A stretch of DNA of 64,000 nucleotides from positions 62,001-126,000 of the forward strand of contig CALNZC010000066.1 in NCBI GenBank assembly GCA_942490895.1. The letters are read 5' to 3'. Positions 53,769 to 62,329 of the stretch are shown piece after piece (the first letter of the stretch is position 1; each line of letters begins with the position of its first letter). The stretch comes from JAGNXB01 sp942490895. GTDB taxonomy: Bacteria; Bacteroidota; Bacteroidia; Chitinophagales; Saprospiraceae. The position numbers were made by a program, and so were the translations under genes. The notes beneath the pieces are model-generated. The model was not told the DNA's origin. It did no database searches and saw only the letters and a list, made by a program, of their open reading frames with translations.

Positions 53769-55334
53769 ATGCTAAGTCGCATTTGGGGGCGAACGCACAT
53801 GCGTTCCACCGCCCGGGACATCACAACTCTCCACTATTCACCCTTTGGAGACATTCATACCATCGCCCCTACTCCGGATATCGGTAAGCGGGTTTGGCTC
53901 CTCGATTCGAGAAACGCTGAAGATCTGGACATCCTACTTGGCTTTGCGGTTTTAAACGACCTCAACGTTCGGGTACATGCACCATCTGATGTTCGCCCAT
54001 CCATGATCGGTGTCGGAATGACCGATTCAACGCAACGTAAAGGGGATCTGCGCAAGGAGCGCCTCTTGAAGATCGGTGATCTGACCCAAAAGTTGAGCCA
54101 GTGCGATACGGCTATGACCAGCTGGCAATCCGCCCTTCAGACACTCCAGGACATCCCTTTTGGCTCGATGAACAGTCTGGAAGTCCTGCAAATCATTCTT
54201 CAGGAATTACCTAAATCCAATCTCCAGTGGTTTCGCAGAGTAGACGCAACCTCGTTTGAGTGGTCTGAAGCTGAATTCAGAATGATCGAAAGCCATCTGA
54301 ATAGCCTTCAACAAGGTAGCCTCTCCACACCTTTAGAATGGCCGAATGGCCAACTGGTTTTGAACAGCCTGGTGTTTCATGACCTTGACGAAAAGACAGG
54401 CTATACACACATCAATCAGGTGCGCCACGATCTGGATGAGATCCGGGTTGCTGTCCAGCAACTCGGGCGGTTGTTAGCCCACGATTACCGAAGTCAGGTC
54501 GATCGACCTGACTGGTCAACTGTCCAATCAGCTGTTGGGCGATCTACCTTGCTCACGCTTCCGGTGGATGAGCAAATCCAAATGCAAGGAAAGCATATCG
54601 AATCGTTAGTCCAGGCCTTTACACACTCCCTGCTGGCATTGGGATGGTTTCGGGATTGGTCTGGCTTTCAGTTTATTTCATTTGAAGAAATGGAATTGGA
54701 GATCATCCAGCTCCAGCGCCGGTTGATCCAACTCAAAACACATCTTCCTGAGATCATTCAATCCTCCTCAGATCAGCATGCCCATCAACAGCTGCCTCTT
54801 CCCATTCAGGCTGTACTCCAGGTCATCCCTGAGCAGCAACTTGAATCATTCAGGACCTCCTTTCCATGTTGGTATCTCAGCAGGTGGATTGAATACAAAA
54901 CGCCCATGGAGGCCTGGAGAATACTCACGGATGATGCAGCCCTTGCTCAATCGTTTCAGGAACTTCAGGATCAGGCGTGGGGTCTAATGGAACTCAACCT
55001 CTACCAGGTTTCCTGGCAGGATCGGATCCAGTTTACCCCGGATCAGCACCCTTCTTCAGATGAAACGCATGACGCATCCTCGTGGGTCGACCTCTACTGG
55101 CAAGTTTCACCTCCTGCCGATCTGTCATTTCAGCATTTAAAAAATGAGCCAGCTATACTGTCTGGACCAGAACTGACCCGGTTGATCTATCTAATGAAGC
55201 AACTTCCTCCGGAGAGCCATAAGGACCTTCCAGCTCCACTGCACACAACACAATCATTTTGGGATCCATCCACTACCCCGGATTCCGCGGATCGTATCCG
55301 CCTGACATCGTCTCCGGTTGAATTAGCCCTTTGA
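53769..55334 (+). CDS. Protein of unknown function, 521 residues
   Basis: I do not recognise this protein. It has no signal peptide or membrane helix. The N-terminal 90 residues look alpha/beta (GKRVWLLDSRNAEDLDILLG, NDLNVRVHAPSDVRP); the rest is rich in leucine, glutamine and long helices, likely coiled coil around 90-160 and 300-340. It is preceded by the -7 element TATATTTG (53737-53744) and ends ten bases before the HsdR-N gene, so the two form a unit with tdh and kbl downstream. The length and continuous coding quality support a real gene. Confidence 0.7.
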   Translation: MLSRIWGRTHMRSTARDITTLHYSPFGDIHTIAPTPDIGKRVWLLDSRNAEDLDILLGFAVLNDLNVRVHAPSDVRPSMIGVGMTDSTQRKGDLRKERLLKIGDLTQKLSQCDTAMTSWQSALQTLQDIPFGSMNSLEVLQIILQELPKSNLQWFRRVDATSFEWSEAEFRMIESHLNSLQQGSLSTPLEWPNGQLVLNSLVFHDLDEKTGYTHINQVRHDLDEIRVAVQQLGRLLAHDYRSQVDRPDWSTVQSAVGRSTLLTLPVDEQIQMQGKHIESLVQAFTHSLLALGWFRDWSGFQFISFEEMELEIIQLQRRLIQLKTHLPEIIQSSSDQHAHQQLPLPIQAVLQVIPEQQLESFRTSFPCWYLSRWIEYKTPMEAWRILTDDAALAQSFQELQDQAWGLMELNLYQVSWQDRIQFTPDQHPSSDETHDASSWVDLYWQVSPPADLSFQHLKNEPAILSGPELTRLIYLMKQLPPESHKDLPAPLHTTQSFWDPSTTPDSADRIRLTSSPVELAL

Positions 55335-55343
55335 TCACTGTTT

Positions 55344-55817
55344 ATGGATGTGGATCAGCATGACATTCCCCTGAAACTCCTTGACTTCAAATCACATCTC
55401 AAAGTCAGAGACAAAGGGCCCCATCAAGAGATCTGGGATCCAGTGCGAAAACGGTATATCGCACTGACCCCGGAGGAACTTGTTCGCCAGTTGTTGATCC
55501 AATATCTGCTCATCGAAGGAAAAGCCAAATTGAACCACCTTTCCGTGGAACGGCAAATCATGGTCTATGGTCAACGCCGGCGATATGACCTGATGATCCA
55601 TGATCAATGGGGGCAACCTCTGGCTTTGATCGAAGCCAAAGCCCCGGAAGTCCCTTTGACTCAGAAAACCCTGGATCAAATCGCCCGCTATAACATGTCT
55701 ATTGACGTGGCCTGGTTGATCATCAGCAATGGGATTCAGACTTATTGTTATCAACTGGACCGTGAAGAAGGATCGGCAAGGATTCACCCATCCATTCCCG
55801 ATTTCAATGGCGAATGA
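55344..55817 (+). CDS. Type I restriction enzyme R subunit N-terminal-like (HsdR_N) protein
   Basis: The 157-residue protein has the pattern of the HSDR_N family: IWDPVRKRYIALTPEELVRQ, LSVERQIMVYGQRRRYDLMI and a PD-(D/E)xK-like core in which the aspartate of RYDLMI is followed by ALIEAKAP. Short stand-alone forms are common in Bacteroidota, and no HsdM or HsdS is present, so a restriction role is not supported. It sits between an unknown protein and the tdh-kbl operon. Confidence 0.85.
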   Translation: MDVDQHDIPLKLLDFKSHLKVRDKGPHQEIWDPVRKRYIALTPEELVRQLLIQYLLIEGKAKLNHLSVERQIMVYGQRRRYDLMIHDQWGQPLALIEAKAPEVPLTQKTLDQIARYNMSIDVAWLIISNGIQTYCYQLDREEGSARIHPSIPDFNGE

Positions 55818-55852
55818 GTACCTTTATCTGACCGATAAAGGGGGAATTCAAC

Positions 55853-56815
55853 ATGCAAAAAGAGAAGATCATCGTCACGGGAGCTGGTGGCCAGATAGGC
55901 CAGGTACTCCTTCAGGAATTAGCCCAGCGTTATGGCTCGGATGCTGTTATTGCAACAGATATTCGACCGATAGCCAGTTGGAAAGGCCGCTTTGAAACAT
56001 TGAATGTTCTGGACCGCATCGGTCTGGAAAACCTCGTGGACGAGCAGGGCACAACCCAGATCTATCATCTGGCTGCCATCCTTTCTGCTTCTGGAGAAAA
56101 AGATCCACTGATGACCTGGCAAGTCAATATGGATGGATTGTTGAATATCCTGGAAACCGCCCGGACAAAAAATGTTGACCGGGTCTTTTACCCCAGTTCC
56201 ATTGCTGTCTTTGGCGCAGGAATTGATCTCCAACAGGCGGGACAAAATGTCCCTCTGATCCCAGCCACTGTGTATGGGATCACCAAGGCGGCAGGTGAAA
56301 ATTGGGGCAACTACTACTACCAACGGTATGGTTTGGATGTGCGGTCGCTACGGTACCCCGGTATCATTGGATATCAAAGCCCTCCCGGAGGTGGCACCAC
56401 CGATTACGCAGTGGATATCTTCCACTATGCTGCCCGAAAAGAACCGTACACCTGCTTCCTCGCAGAAGACAGCCGATTGCCCATGATCTATATGGATGAT
56501 GCCATCCGTGCGACACTGGATTTGATGGCTGCTCCAAAAGAAAATATTCGCATAAGGACGAGTTATAATCTCTCCGGGATGGATTTTGATCCGCAGGAAC
56601 TGGCTTCTGCCATTTGTGAATTTGTCCCGGATTTTCAGGTGGCCTACAAACCGGATTTCCGCCAGGCCATCGCTTCCAGCTGGCCACAACGCATCGATGA
56701 TGCAGATGCTCGACAGGACTGGGGGTGGGCCCCAGCTTATTCCTTACGCACTATGACGAAAGACATGCTGGATCATCTGCAGTCCACGATCAGCTCCGGC
56801 CAACCCATCCACTAA
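55853..56815 (+). CDS. L-threonine 3-dehydrogenase, SDR (epimerase-like) type
   Basis: The 320-residue protein is an extended short-chain dehydrogenase: the NAD motif VTGAGGQIGQ at the N-terminus, the catalytic YGITKAAGEN (Tyr-x3-Lys) and IYHLAAILSASGE. The PGIIGYQSPPGGGTTDYAVD segment is characteristic of the epimerase-like L-threonine dehydrogenases described from Bacteroidota and Flavobacterium. It oxidises threonine to 2-amino-3-ketobutyrate. The next gene, kbl, takes that product, so the pair forms a threonine-to-glycine route. A purine-rich GGGGGAA lies before its ATG. Confidence 0.88.
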   Translation: MQKEKIIVTGAGGQIGQVLLQELAQRYGSDAVIATDIRPIASWKGRFETLNVLDRIGLENLVDEQGTTQIYHLAAILSASGEKDPLMTWQVNMDGLLNILETARTKNVDRVFYPSSIAVFGAGIDLQQAGQNVPLIPATVYGITKAAGENWGNYYYQRYGLDVRSLRYPGIIGYQSPPGGGTTDYAVDIFHYAARKEPYTCFLAEDSRLPMIYMDDAIRATLDLMAAPKENIRIRTSYNLSGMDFDPQELASAICEFVPDFQVAYKPDFRQAIASSWPQRIDDADARQDWGWAPAYSLRTMTKDMLDHLQSTISSGQPIH

Positions 56816-56826
56816 GAAAGACCACT

Positions 56827-58014
56827 ATGTATAAGAACGTCCAAAAAGACCTGGCCAAAGAAATCCAGGACATCCGTGATGCTGGATTGTATAAGAACGA
56901 ACGGATCATTACCAGCCCTCAAGGGGCAAAGATCCGCACCAGCCAGGGACAGGAAGTCCTGAACTTCTGTGCCAACAACTATCTGGGCTTGTCCTCTCAT
57001 CCAGACGTCCTCCAAGCAGCTAAAGAAGCGTTGGACACACATGGATTCGGTCTGTCCTCCGTCCGCTTCATCTGTGGCACTCAGGACCTGCACAAGCAAC
57101 TGGAGGCCGATATTGCGGCATTTGTTGGTATGGAAGATGCTATTCTCTATGCCGCTGCTTTTGATGCAAACGGTGGCTTGTTTGAGCCCATCCTCCAACA
57201 AGAAGACGCGCTGATTTCTGATGAGCTGAATCATGCATCCATCATTGATGGCGTACGATTGTGCAAAGCACAACGATTGCGGTACAAGCATAATGATATG
57301 GCTGATCTGGAGGCACAACTTCAATCCTGCCAGGGCGCTCGACGTCGACTGATCGCCACAGATGGTGTCTTTTCCATGGACGGGACCATTGCCCAACTGG
57401 ACAAGATCTGTGACCTGGCTGATCGGTATGATGCCCTGGTCATGATCGATGAATGCCACGCGAGTGGATTCATGGGTAAAACCGGGCGAGGCACCCATGA
57501 ATACCGGGGAGTCATGGATCGGATCGATATCGTTACGGGTACATTTGGCAAAGCACTAGGCGGCGCTTCTGGTGGGTTTACTGCTGCCAAGAAGGAGATC
57601 GTGGAAATGCTCCGTCAACGCAGTCGCCCCTATTTGTTTTCCAATACACTCGCTCCGGCTATCGCTGGTGCATCGATCAAAGTCCTGGATCTACTGAGCA
57701 AGAGTACATCCCTTCGGGATAAGCTCGAGGCAAACACTATCTACTTCAGGGAGGCCATGACCAAAGTCGGATTTGATATCCTGCCAGGCGACCACCCTAT
57801 CGTTCCGATCATGTTATACGATGCCGTCCTTTCCCAGCGGTTTGCAGAAAAGCTGCTGACTGAAGGAATCTATGTCATTGGATTCTACTTCCCCGTCGTA
57901 CCCAAAGGCAAAGCACGAATACGTGTCCAGCTCTCAGCAGGACATGAGCGCGCTCACCTGGATCAGGCTATTGCGGCATTCACCAAAGTCGGCCGGGAGC
58001 TCGGAGTTATTTAG
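56827..58014 (+). CDS. kbl: Glycine C-acetyltransferase (2-amino-3-ketobutyrate CoA ligase)
   Basis: The ATG at 56827 gives 395 residues, matching the family; an earlier frame start at 56725 overlaps tdh. Signatures include LNFCANNYLGLSSHP, SSVRFICGTQDLHKQLE, MIDECHASGFMG and the PLP lysine in GTFGKALGGASGG. It splits 2-amino-3-ketobutyrate with CoA into glycine and acetyl-CoA. Starts 11 bases after tdh. Confidence 0.95.
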   Translation: MYKNVQKDLAKEIQDIRDAGLYKNERIITSPQGAKIRTSQGQEVLNFCANNYLGLSSHPDVLQAAKEALDTHGFGLSSVRFICGTQDLHKQLEADIAAFVGMEDAILYAAAFDANGGLFEPILQQEDALISDELNHASIIDGVRLCKAQRLRYKHNDMADLEAQLQSCQGARRRLIATDGVFSMDGTIAQLDKICDLADRYDALVMIDECHASGFMGKTGRGTHEYRGVMDRIDIVTGTFGKALGGASGGFTAAKKEIVEMLRQRSRPYLFSNTLAPAIAGASIKVLDLLSKSTSLRDKLEANTIYFREAMTKVGFDILPGDHPIVPIMLYDAVLSQRFAEKLLTEGIYVIGFYFPVVPKGKARIRVQLSAGHERAHLDQAIAAFTKVGRELGVI

Positions 58015-58020
58015 GGGGAA

Positions 58021-59319
58021 TTAGCTGGTCGGGGTCGACTTCCGACTCATCATCGGAACTGATTTTACCACGAACTGGACCGTATCCCGAATGTGTTCTT
58101 CCAGATAAATGATCTTGCCTTTTCGCAAATTATCGAGGAGGTCAGCTTGCGCGTGGCGAATGGTGATCAGCTCGAGATCATCCTCTCGTTGCACTTTGAA
58201 TTCCTTGTCAATTCCGGAGATAAATTCATCCACCTTATCGGGTGAGTGGTTGACACAGATGGAAAAACTGATCGCCGAATTCTGCATGATATTTACTTGC
58301 AGGCGCAGGTCGGCAATCTTTTGAAACAAGAGACTCAAGTGATGCTCCGCAACAAAGGAGAAGTCGCGTGTTGAAATACTCAACAAGGTTTGTTGCTGTT
58401 CCAGTGTAACAATGGGCGGATAATGATCTTCAATATCAGAGGAGATAAATGTCCCTTCACCATCCGGATCGATAAACGATTTCACATAGAGAGGAATGGA
58501 CTTGTTCTGAAGTGGCTTGATCGTCTTGGGGTGGATCACCTTGGCACCATAGTAAGTCATTTCAATGGCCTCGCGGTAGGACAACCGGTCGAGCTTGGTC
58601 ACATTGGCAAACAATCGAGGATCACCCGTCAATACACCGGGGACATCCTTCCAGATCGTCATACTTTCGCCATTCAGGCAAAAGGTAAAAATGGCTGTAG
58701 TATAGTCCGAACCCTCTCTACCCAGCGTCGTGGTCGCATTATCCATAGTGCTGGCAATGAAACCCTGAGTGAGCACAAATCCGGGCTGGCTGACCAGTGG
58801 CAGGACCTTCGCATCCATGCGTTTGCCCGTTTCTTCCCAATTCACCCATCCTTCCCGGTGGATATCATCCGTAATAATGACCTCACGGGCATCCAACCAC
58901 ACCGTCTGCAGCCCTTCATGTTGTAAAAAAGCTTGCACAATTCGGGAAGAAGCCAGTTCACCCACACAGATGATCTGGTCATACATATAATCGAAGTTCG
59001 GGTGAGGCGGTTCTTCCAGCACCCATTGGGCCTCTACAAACGTGTCATTCAGCAGAGAGAACACTTCATGGCCTTCCGGCAACAATTCAGCGGCCAGTGA
59101 AAAATGAACTTCCTGGATTTTAGCAAAACGCTCCTGTGCTGTCCCATCTTGTTTGGCGTGGCCGGTAACTACTTCTTCCAGGGCATTCGTGGTCTTGCCC
59201 AAAGCAGATACCACTATGACCAGATTTTCATCCTTGAAGCGTTGTAGAATCGATGCAACATTTCGAATCGCGGCGGCATCCTTTAGACTGGAACCACCAA
59301 ACTTGAACATTTTTGCCAT
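58021..59319 (-). CDS. Aspartate kinase
   Basis: The 432-residue enzyme has the KFGGSSLKD start, ASRIVQAFLQ, the aspartate-site GREGSDYTTA and VIHPKTIKPL, and two ACT modules near the C-terminus (LLSISTRDFSFVAEHHLSLLF, LRLQVNIMQNSAISFSICV). It phosphorylates aspartate, the first step to lysine, threonine and methionine. It is monofunctional: there is no homoserine dehydrogenase domain. Its stop lies six bases from that of the convergent kbl gene. Confidence 0.94.
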   Translation of the reverse strand: MAKMFKFGGSSLKDAAAIRNVASILQRFKDENLVIVVSALGKTTNALEEVVTGHAKQDGTAQERFAKIQEVHFSLAAELLPEGHEVFSLLNDTFVEAQWVLEEPPHPNFDYMYDQIICVGELASSRIVQAFLQHEGLQTVWLDAREVIITDDIHREGWVNWEETGKRMDAKVLPLVSQPGFVLTQGFIASTMDNATTTLGREGSDYTTAIFTFCLNGESMTIWKDVPGVLTGDPRLFANVTKLDRLSYREAIEMTYYGAKVIHPKTIKPLQNKSIPLYVKSFIDPDGEGTFISSDIEDHYPPIVTLEQQQTLLSISTRDFSFVAEHHLSLLFQKIADLRLQVNIMQNSAISFSICVNHSPDKVDEFISGIDKEFKVQREDDLELITIRHAQADLLDNLRKGKIIYLEEHIRDTVQFVVKSVPMMSRKSTPTS

Positions 59320-59341
59320 AACTGCGAATTGCTATTCGTGG

Positions 59342-59371
59342 CAAAGGTACATGTTCGTCCTTTTTCCCAAA
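59342..59371 (-). promoter_or_regulatory. Promoter of the aspartate kinase gene
   Basis: The minus strand shows TTTG (59371-59368), an 18-base spacer and TACCTTTG (59349-59342), a near-perfect Bacteroidota promoter. The leader would be about 16 bases. It lies between the kinase start and the downstream stop of the McrB-like gene. Confidence 0.72.
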
Positions 59372-59383
59372 GAATAGAATGTC

Positions 59384-60733
59384 TTAACGCTTGGAGATCA
59401 CCTTGAAATCTGCCAGTTTCCATTGATGGATGTTCAGGGGATGATCTGCCAGATCCCCGAGGAGATCATGCAGGAGTGTTTGGTGGAGCTGTTTATCCTT
59501 GCCCGCCAACCATTCAAGGTATGGCAGAATACGTTGCCTGAATAAGGCCTGAAGATCCTTTACTGTTCCACAATCCTGAAATGCCCCGCCAGGAAATTGC
59601 AAAGAGGGTTCCGTATGTGTGGTAATGACTGCATTGATCGCATTCCATAGATCCAGTGTGGATACAGACCGAATGGATGGCCAATCCTGATGCCTTTGAT
59701 TGGCATCCAGATGGACAAACTGAAACACCTTACTCATCAGAAAAGAAATATCCGGTGTCCATGTGGGAATCTGTTGAGATATCCCAATGATAAAGAGATT
59801 GGGCGGCAAGGTAAAGGAGGTCTTGGAACCAGGTAGAATGACGGACTGAGCACATCGACAACCTTCTCGTCTGCGACTGTCCAGAATAGGCAGGGCATCT
59901 CCAAACAATGCTTGCGGTTCGATCAAGTGAATATGCTCCAGTATCAGCACATATTTTTTTGATGATTGAAGAACACCAGCAGGTAATATGTCCATCTGGA
60001 TATCCTGATAGGGATCAGGGTCCGAAATTTCTACGGGATCAGGGGGTATTGAAAAGGCCAGTTGGTAGTTGGTGAACTGTGACCAGATCGCCTCGAATGC
60101 AGGCAGATTTTCTCCTTCCAATATATTCTGCCATTTGGCGGCTACGACTTCAGGGTCTGAGTCCTTTTGTTGGGCCACATATAGTTGTCGGAGCTTGCTT
60201 CTCTTGATCCGAATGACCTGATACGTTTTGGGCTTGCGCAACAGGATATCTCCGTTTTTGGTGACTGAGTGCAGTAAAAAAGCATTTTGCCCCCGTTTTA
60301 CAGGACTGATCTCTCCATTTTCCTGCAGAAACTCAATGAATCGGCCATAGATTTCTTTGAAGTCGACACTGGGCAATACGCCAGGTTGTTCCTGGAGGAG
60401 GTGTTCGATCAGATTGCCCCGTGCTTCTGTGGCGATCTGCTTGAGTATACCATCATGGACCACCACATTATCCTGAAGGAAAAGGCAGCGTTCGATCATA
60501 TCCGCATACGTCCAGCCGGGATGCATGGAAAGAAAGAACAGTTGTCCTTCATTCACCAAGGCGTGGTATCGATCGTAGAGTTCGGGAGCTGGCCAGGTCA
60601 TCACTTCCTCGAGGGGCAGTTGATCTGCCAGAGAAACGGCCAGTTGAGAGGCGTAAGTCCGTTTCCCAGTTCCGGGATGGCCGTAGACCAAATAATTCAG
60701 GGGTGGACTGGTATATTCACTTGATTCCTGCAT
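59384..60733 (-). CDS. McrB-like AAA+ protein with altered Walker B and sensor motifs
   Basis: The 449-residue protein has Walker A (VYGHPGTGKRTYA), a FFLSMHPGWTYADMIE stretch that matches the McrB mark (FHQSYSYEDFIEG) and YVLILEHIHLIEPQALFGDALPIL, aligning with McrB IIDEINRGNISKIFGEL. In the latter the D-E-I-N is replaced by E-H-I-H. Sensor 1 reads LFIIGISQQIPTW where McrB has GTMNTAD. No McrC nuclease partner is present. The product is probably a nucleotide-binding rather than efficient hydrolysing AAA protein. The start lies five bases after a TACCTTTA element, suggesting a near-leaderless transcript. Function unknown. Confidence 0.72.
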   Translation of the reverse strand: MQESSEYTSPPLNYLVYGHPGTGKRTYASQLAVSLADQLPLEEVMTWPAPELYDRYHALVNEGQLFFLSMHPGWTYADMIERCLFLQDNVVVHDGILKQIATEARGNLIEHLLQEQPGVLPSVDFKEIYGRFIEFLQENGEISPVKRGQNAFLLHSVTKNGDILLRKPKTYQVIRIKRSKLRQLYVAQQKDSDPEVVAAKWQNILEGENLPAFEAIWSQFTNYQLAFSIPPDPVEISDPDPYQDIQMDILPAGVLQSSKKYVLILEHIHLIEPQALFGDALPILDSRRREGCRCAQSVILPGSKTSFTLPPNLFIIGISQQIPTWTPDISFLMSKVFQFVHLDANQRHQDWPSIRSVSTLDLWNAINAVITTHTEPSLQFPGGAFQDCGTVKDLQALFRQRILPYLEWLAGKDKQLHQTLLHDLLGDLADHPLNIHQWKLADFKVISKR

Positions 60734-60996
60734 GCCCTAAAGGTACATGCATCCTGAATACAGCAAACTACTGGATGGAAGGATTGTCACAAATTGGTGA
60801 GTACAGGCGGTATCGTTGCTGTTCCAATTTGGGTTTGTAAATGGGGCTTACCCGTTAGAAGAAAAGATGTTAGAAAAGGGGCATGTGGTCCAAGGCGGCT
60901 AGCTGTACAATCCGAAAAGCGCCTGCGGACAAGGATAACACTCACATGACACTCGCATAGAGTGCCTGAAAAAACGATGGTAGGACGGGGATATCT

Positions 60997-61389
60997 CTAG
61001 AAAGAGAAGCTCTTGGTAATCTCACCGACATAGCCTTCCAGAATGATCTGGTAACGACCTGAAGGAAGAGATTGGAGATTCATTTCATAGATACTGTTGA
61101 CAGGGAGGTGGTCAACGCGATCATTCATCAGGGTCTGGCCTTTTGCAGACACCAACTGAATGGATTTGACATTAAGTTTCAGAGACTCAAAGTCGATAAA
61201 ACAAACTTTACCCGTAAGGTCAAGGAAAAACGCATCCTGAGGATCCAGGAAACCTGCTTCTTCTGCTTCTGCAGTGACAAGGTTATCCATCGTTGGGATG
61301 GTGTGAACATTCGAGAGGGATTGTGCGCTTAGGGATCCACTAACAATCAGCCCCCCGATGAATAATAAAAATTTGAGTGTCTTTTTCAT
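60997..61389 (-). CDS. Small secreted protein resembling a free-standing T9SS type A tail (DUF3244-like)
   Basis: The 130-residue protein has a signal peptide (IVSGSLSAQS), a short acidic linker and a C-terminal half that reads like a type A sorting domain: VKSIQLVSAKGQTLMNDRV, VNSIYEMNLQSLPSGRYQIIL and GEITKSFSF. The usual P-N-P start is missing. This resembles DUF3244 proteins of Bacteroidota. No cargo domain is present. Intergenic space flanks it on both sides (60734-60996 has no gene). Confidence 0.65.
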   Translation of the reverse strand: MKKTLKFLLFIGGLIVSGSLSAQSLSNVHTIPTMDNLVTAEAEEAGFLDPQDAFFLDLTGKVCFIDFESLKLNVKSIQLVSAKGQTLMNDRVDHLPVNSIYEMNLQSLPSGRYQIILEGYVGEITKSFSF

Positions 61390-61696
61390 GGTTTGGTTTG
61401 GTAAACAGCTATTTATTCGGATTCACAAAGATATCCCTCCTAGGTTTAAAATAAAAATCCGATTTTTACTATATATGTCATCATTTATTTGGTTTATCCA
61501 GTCTACAGTTCACAAAAGCAGAACTCTATGCCGTAAAAAGGTTCATTTTCTTCTAAAATTCGGTTCCAGAGCCAAGGGGAATTTGGATTGAAAATTGGTA
61601 AAATTTTTATCTCACAAAATTTATGTGAATATTTTGCCCACTTTGCATCATCATTCAAAATTATATTTCGCAAATCACATATAATCAATATTTCAT
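61390..61696. other. AT-rich intergenic region
   Basis: This stretch is much richer in A and T than the roughly even base composition around it. It must hold the promoter of the small secreted gene starting at 61389. A 65-codon minus-strand open frame begins with GTG overlapping the NUDIX stop, but its composition (many Asn, Ile, Phe and Cys) looks like translated AT-rich DNA. Nothing else is recognised. Confidence 0.5.
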
Positions 61697-62308
61697 TCAC
61701 AATCGGAATGCGATTGTCACCATGTCACGGATGTTTCGAAAAGTAGAAATATGGGTGTTTACATAGGTTTCAGGCTGAATCCAACGTACTTCTTCAATGT
61801 CCTCTTCCGTCTGAGGCACAAAATCTAACTGGTCGGCATCCATCCAAAACCAGGCTGTATGCTTCAGTATCCTCTTTTTCTTCTCCTTATATAAGTGCCA
61901 GGTCTCAGCGGCCAGGTCACCACATTTCAGATCTCTCAACCCGGTTTCTTCTTTCACCTCCCGGACGGCTGCTTCTTTCACTGTCTCCCCCTCTTCCAAT
62001 TTGCCTTTTGGCAAATCCAGCACTCCTCTTCGATAGATCACCAGCAATTCCCCTGAGGGATTTAAAACCAGCCCTCCAGCTGCTCCAATCCCGGTAAACA
62101 GATGTTTAAAATCATGCCATAACAAGGCCAGATCTTCATGATATAACCAAACCTGCTCCTGGCCGGAACGCTTCTCCATCGCATCTAAAATTGGAAACAT
62201 AGATTTGGGCTTCCCGTGATATTGAGCCACCAAGGTCCATTCTTCACGAACATCCGGAGGGCTGGAGGCCAGTACCAATTGATGTTCGTTGCAGTATATT
62301 TTATACAT
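61697..62308 (-). CDS. NUDIX hydrolase
   Basis: The 203-residue protein has a full Nudix box (GKLEEGETVKEAAVREVKEE plus TGL) at about 118-140 preceded by RRGVLDLPK. The N-terminal 80 residues (CNEHQLVLASSPPD) are a separate beta-type domain seen in a Bacteroidota NUDIX group. It hydrolyses a nucleoside diphosphate linked to another moiety; the substrate is unknown. Its ATG is only 21 bases from the divergent pyrE ATG. Confidence 0.88.
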   Translation of the reverse strand: MYKIYCNEHQLVLASSPPDVREEWTLVAQYHGKPKSMFPILDAMEKRSGQEQVWLYHEDLALLWHDFKHLFTGIGAAGGLVLNPSGELLVIYRRGVLDLPKGKLEEGETVKEAAVREVKEETGLRDLKCGDLAAETWHLYKEKKKRILKHTAWFWMDADQLDFVPQTEEDIEEVRWIQPETYVNTHISTFRNIRDMVTIAFRL

Positions 62309-62329
62309 TTACAGGCTTTTTTTAGTGCT

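Noticed and set aside
55344..55817. A type I restriction-modification locus
   Set aside because: Only a short HsdR-N-like protein is present; there is no helicase part, HsdM or HsdS. Stand-alone forms are common in the phylum.
59384..60733. A functional McrBC restriction system
   Set aside because: There is no McrC gene, no N-terminal DNA-binding domain, and the catalytic motifs are altered.
60790..60831. Inverted repeat CAAATTGG/CCAATTTG in the gap before the McrB-like gene
   Set aside because: Eight bases with a 26-base loop and no U run; too weak to call a terminator or operator.
61503..61700. A 65-codon minus-strand frame with GTG overlapping the NUDIX stop
   Set aside because: AT-rich, with a residue mix typical of translated non-coding DNA; no motif or signal. 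The overlap may be chance.
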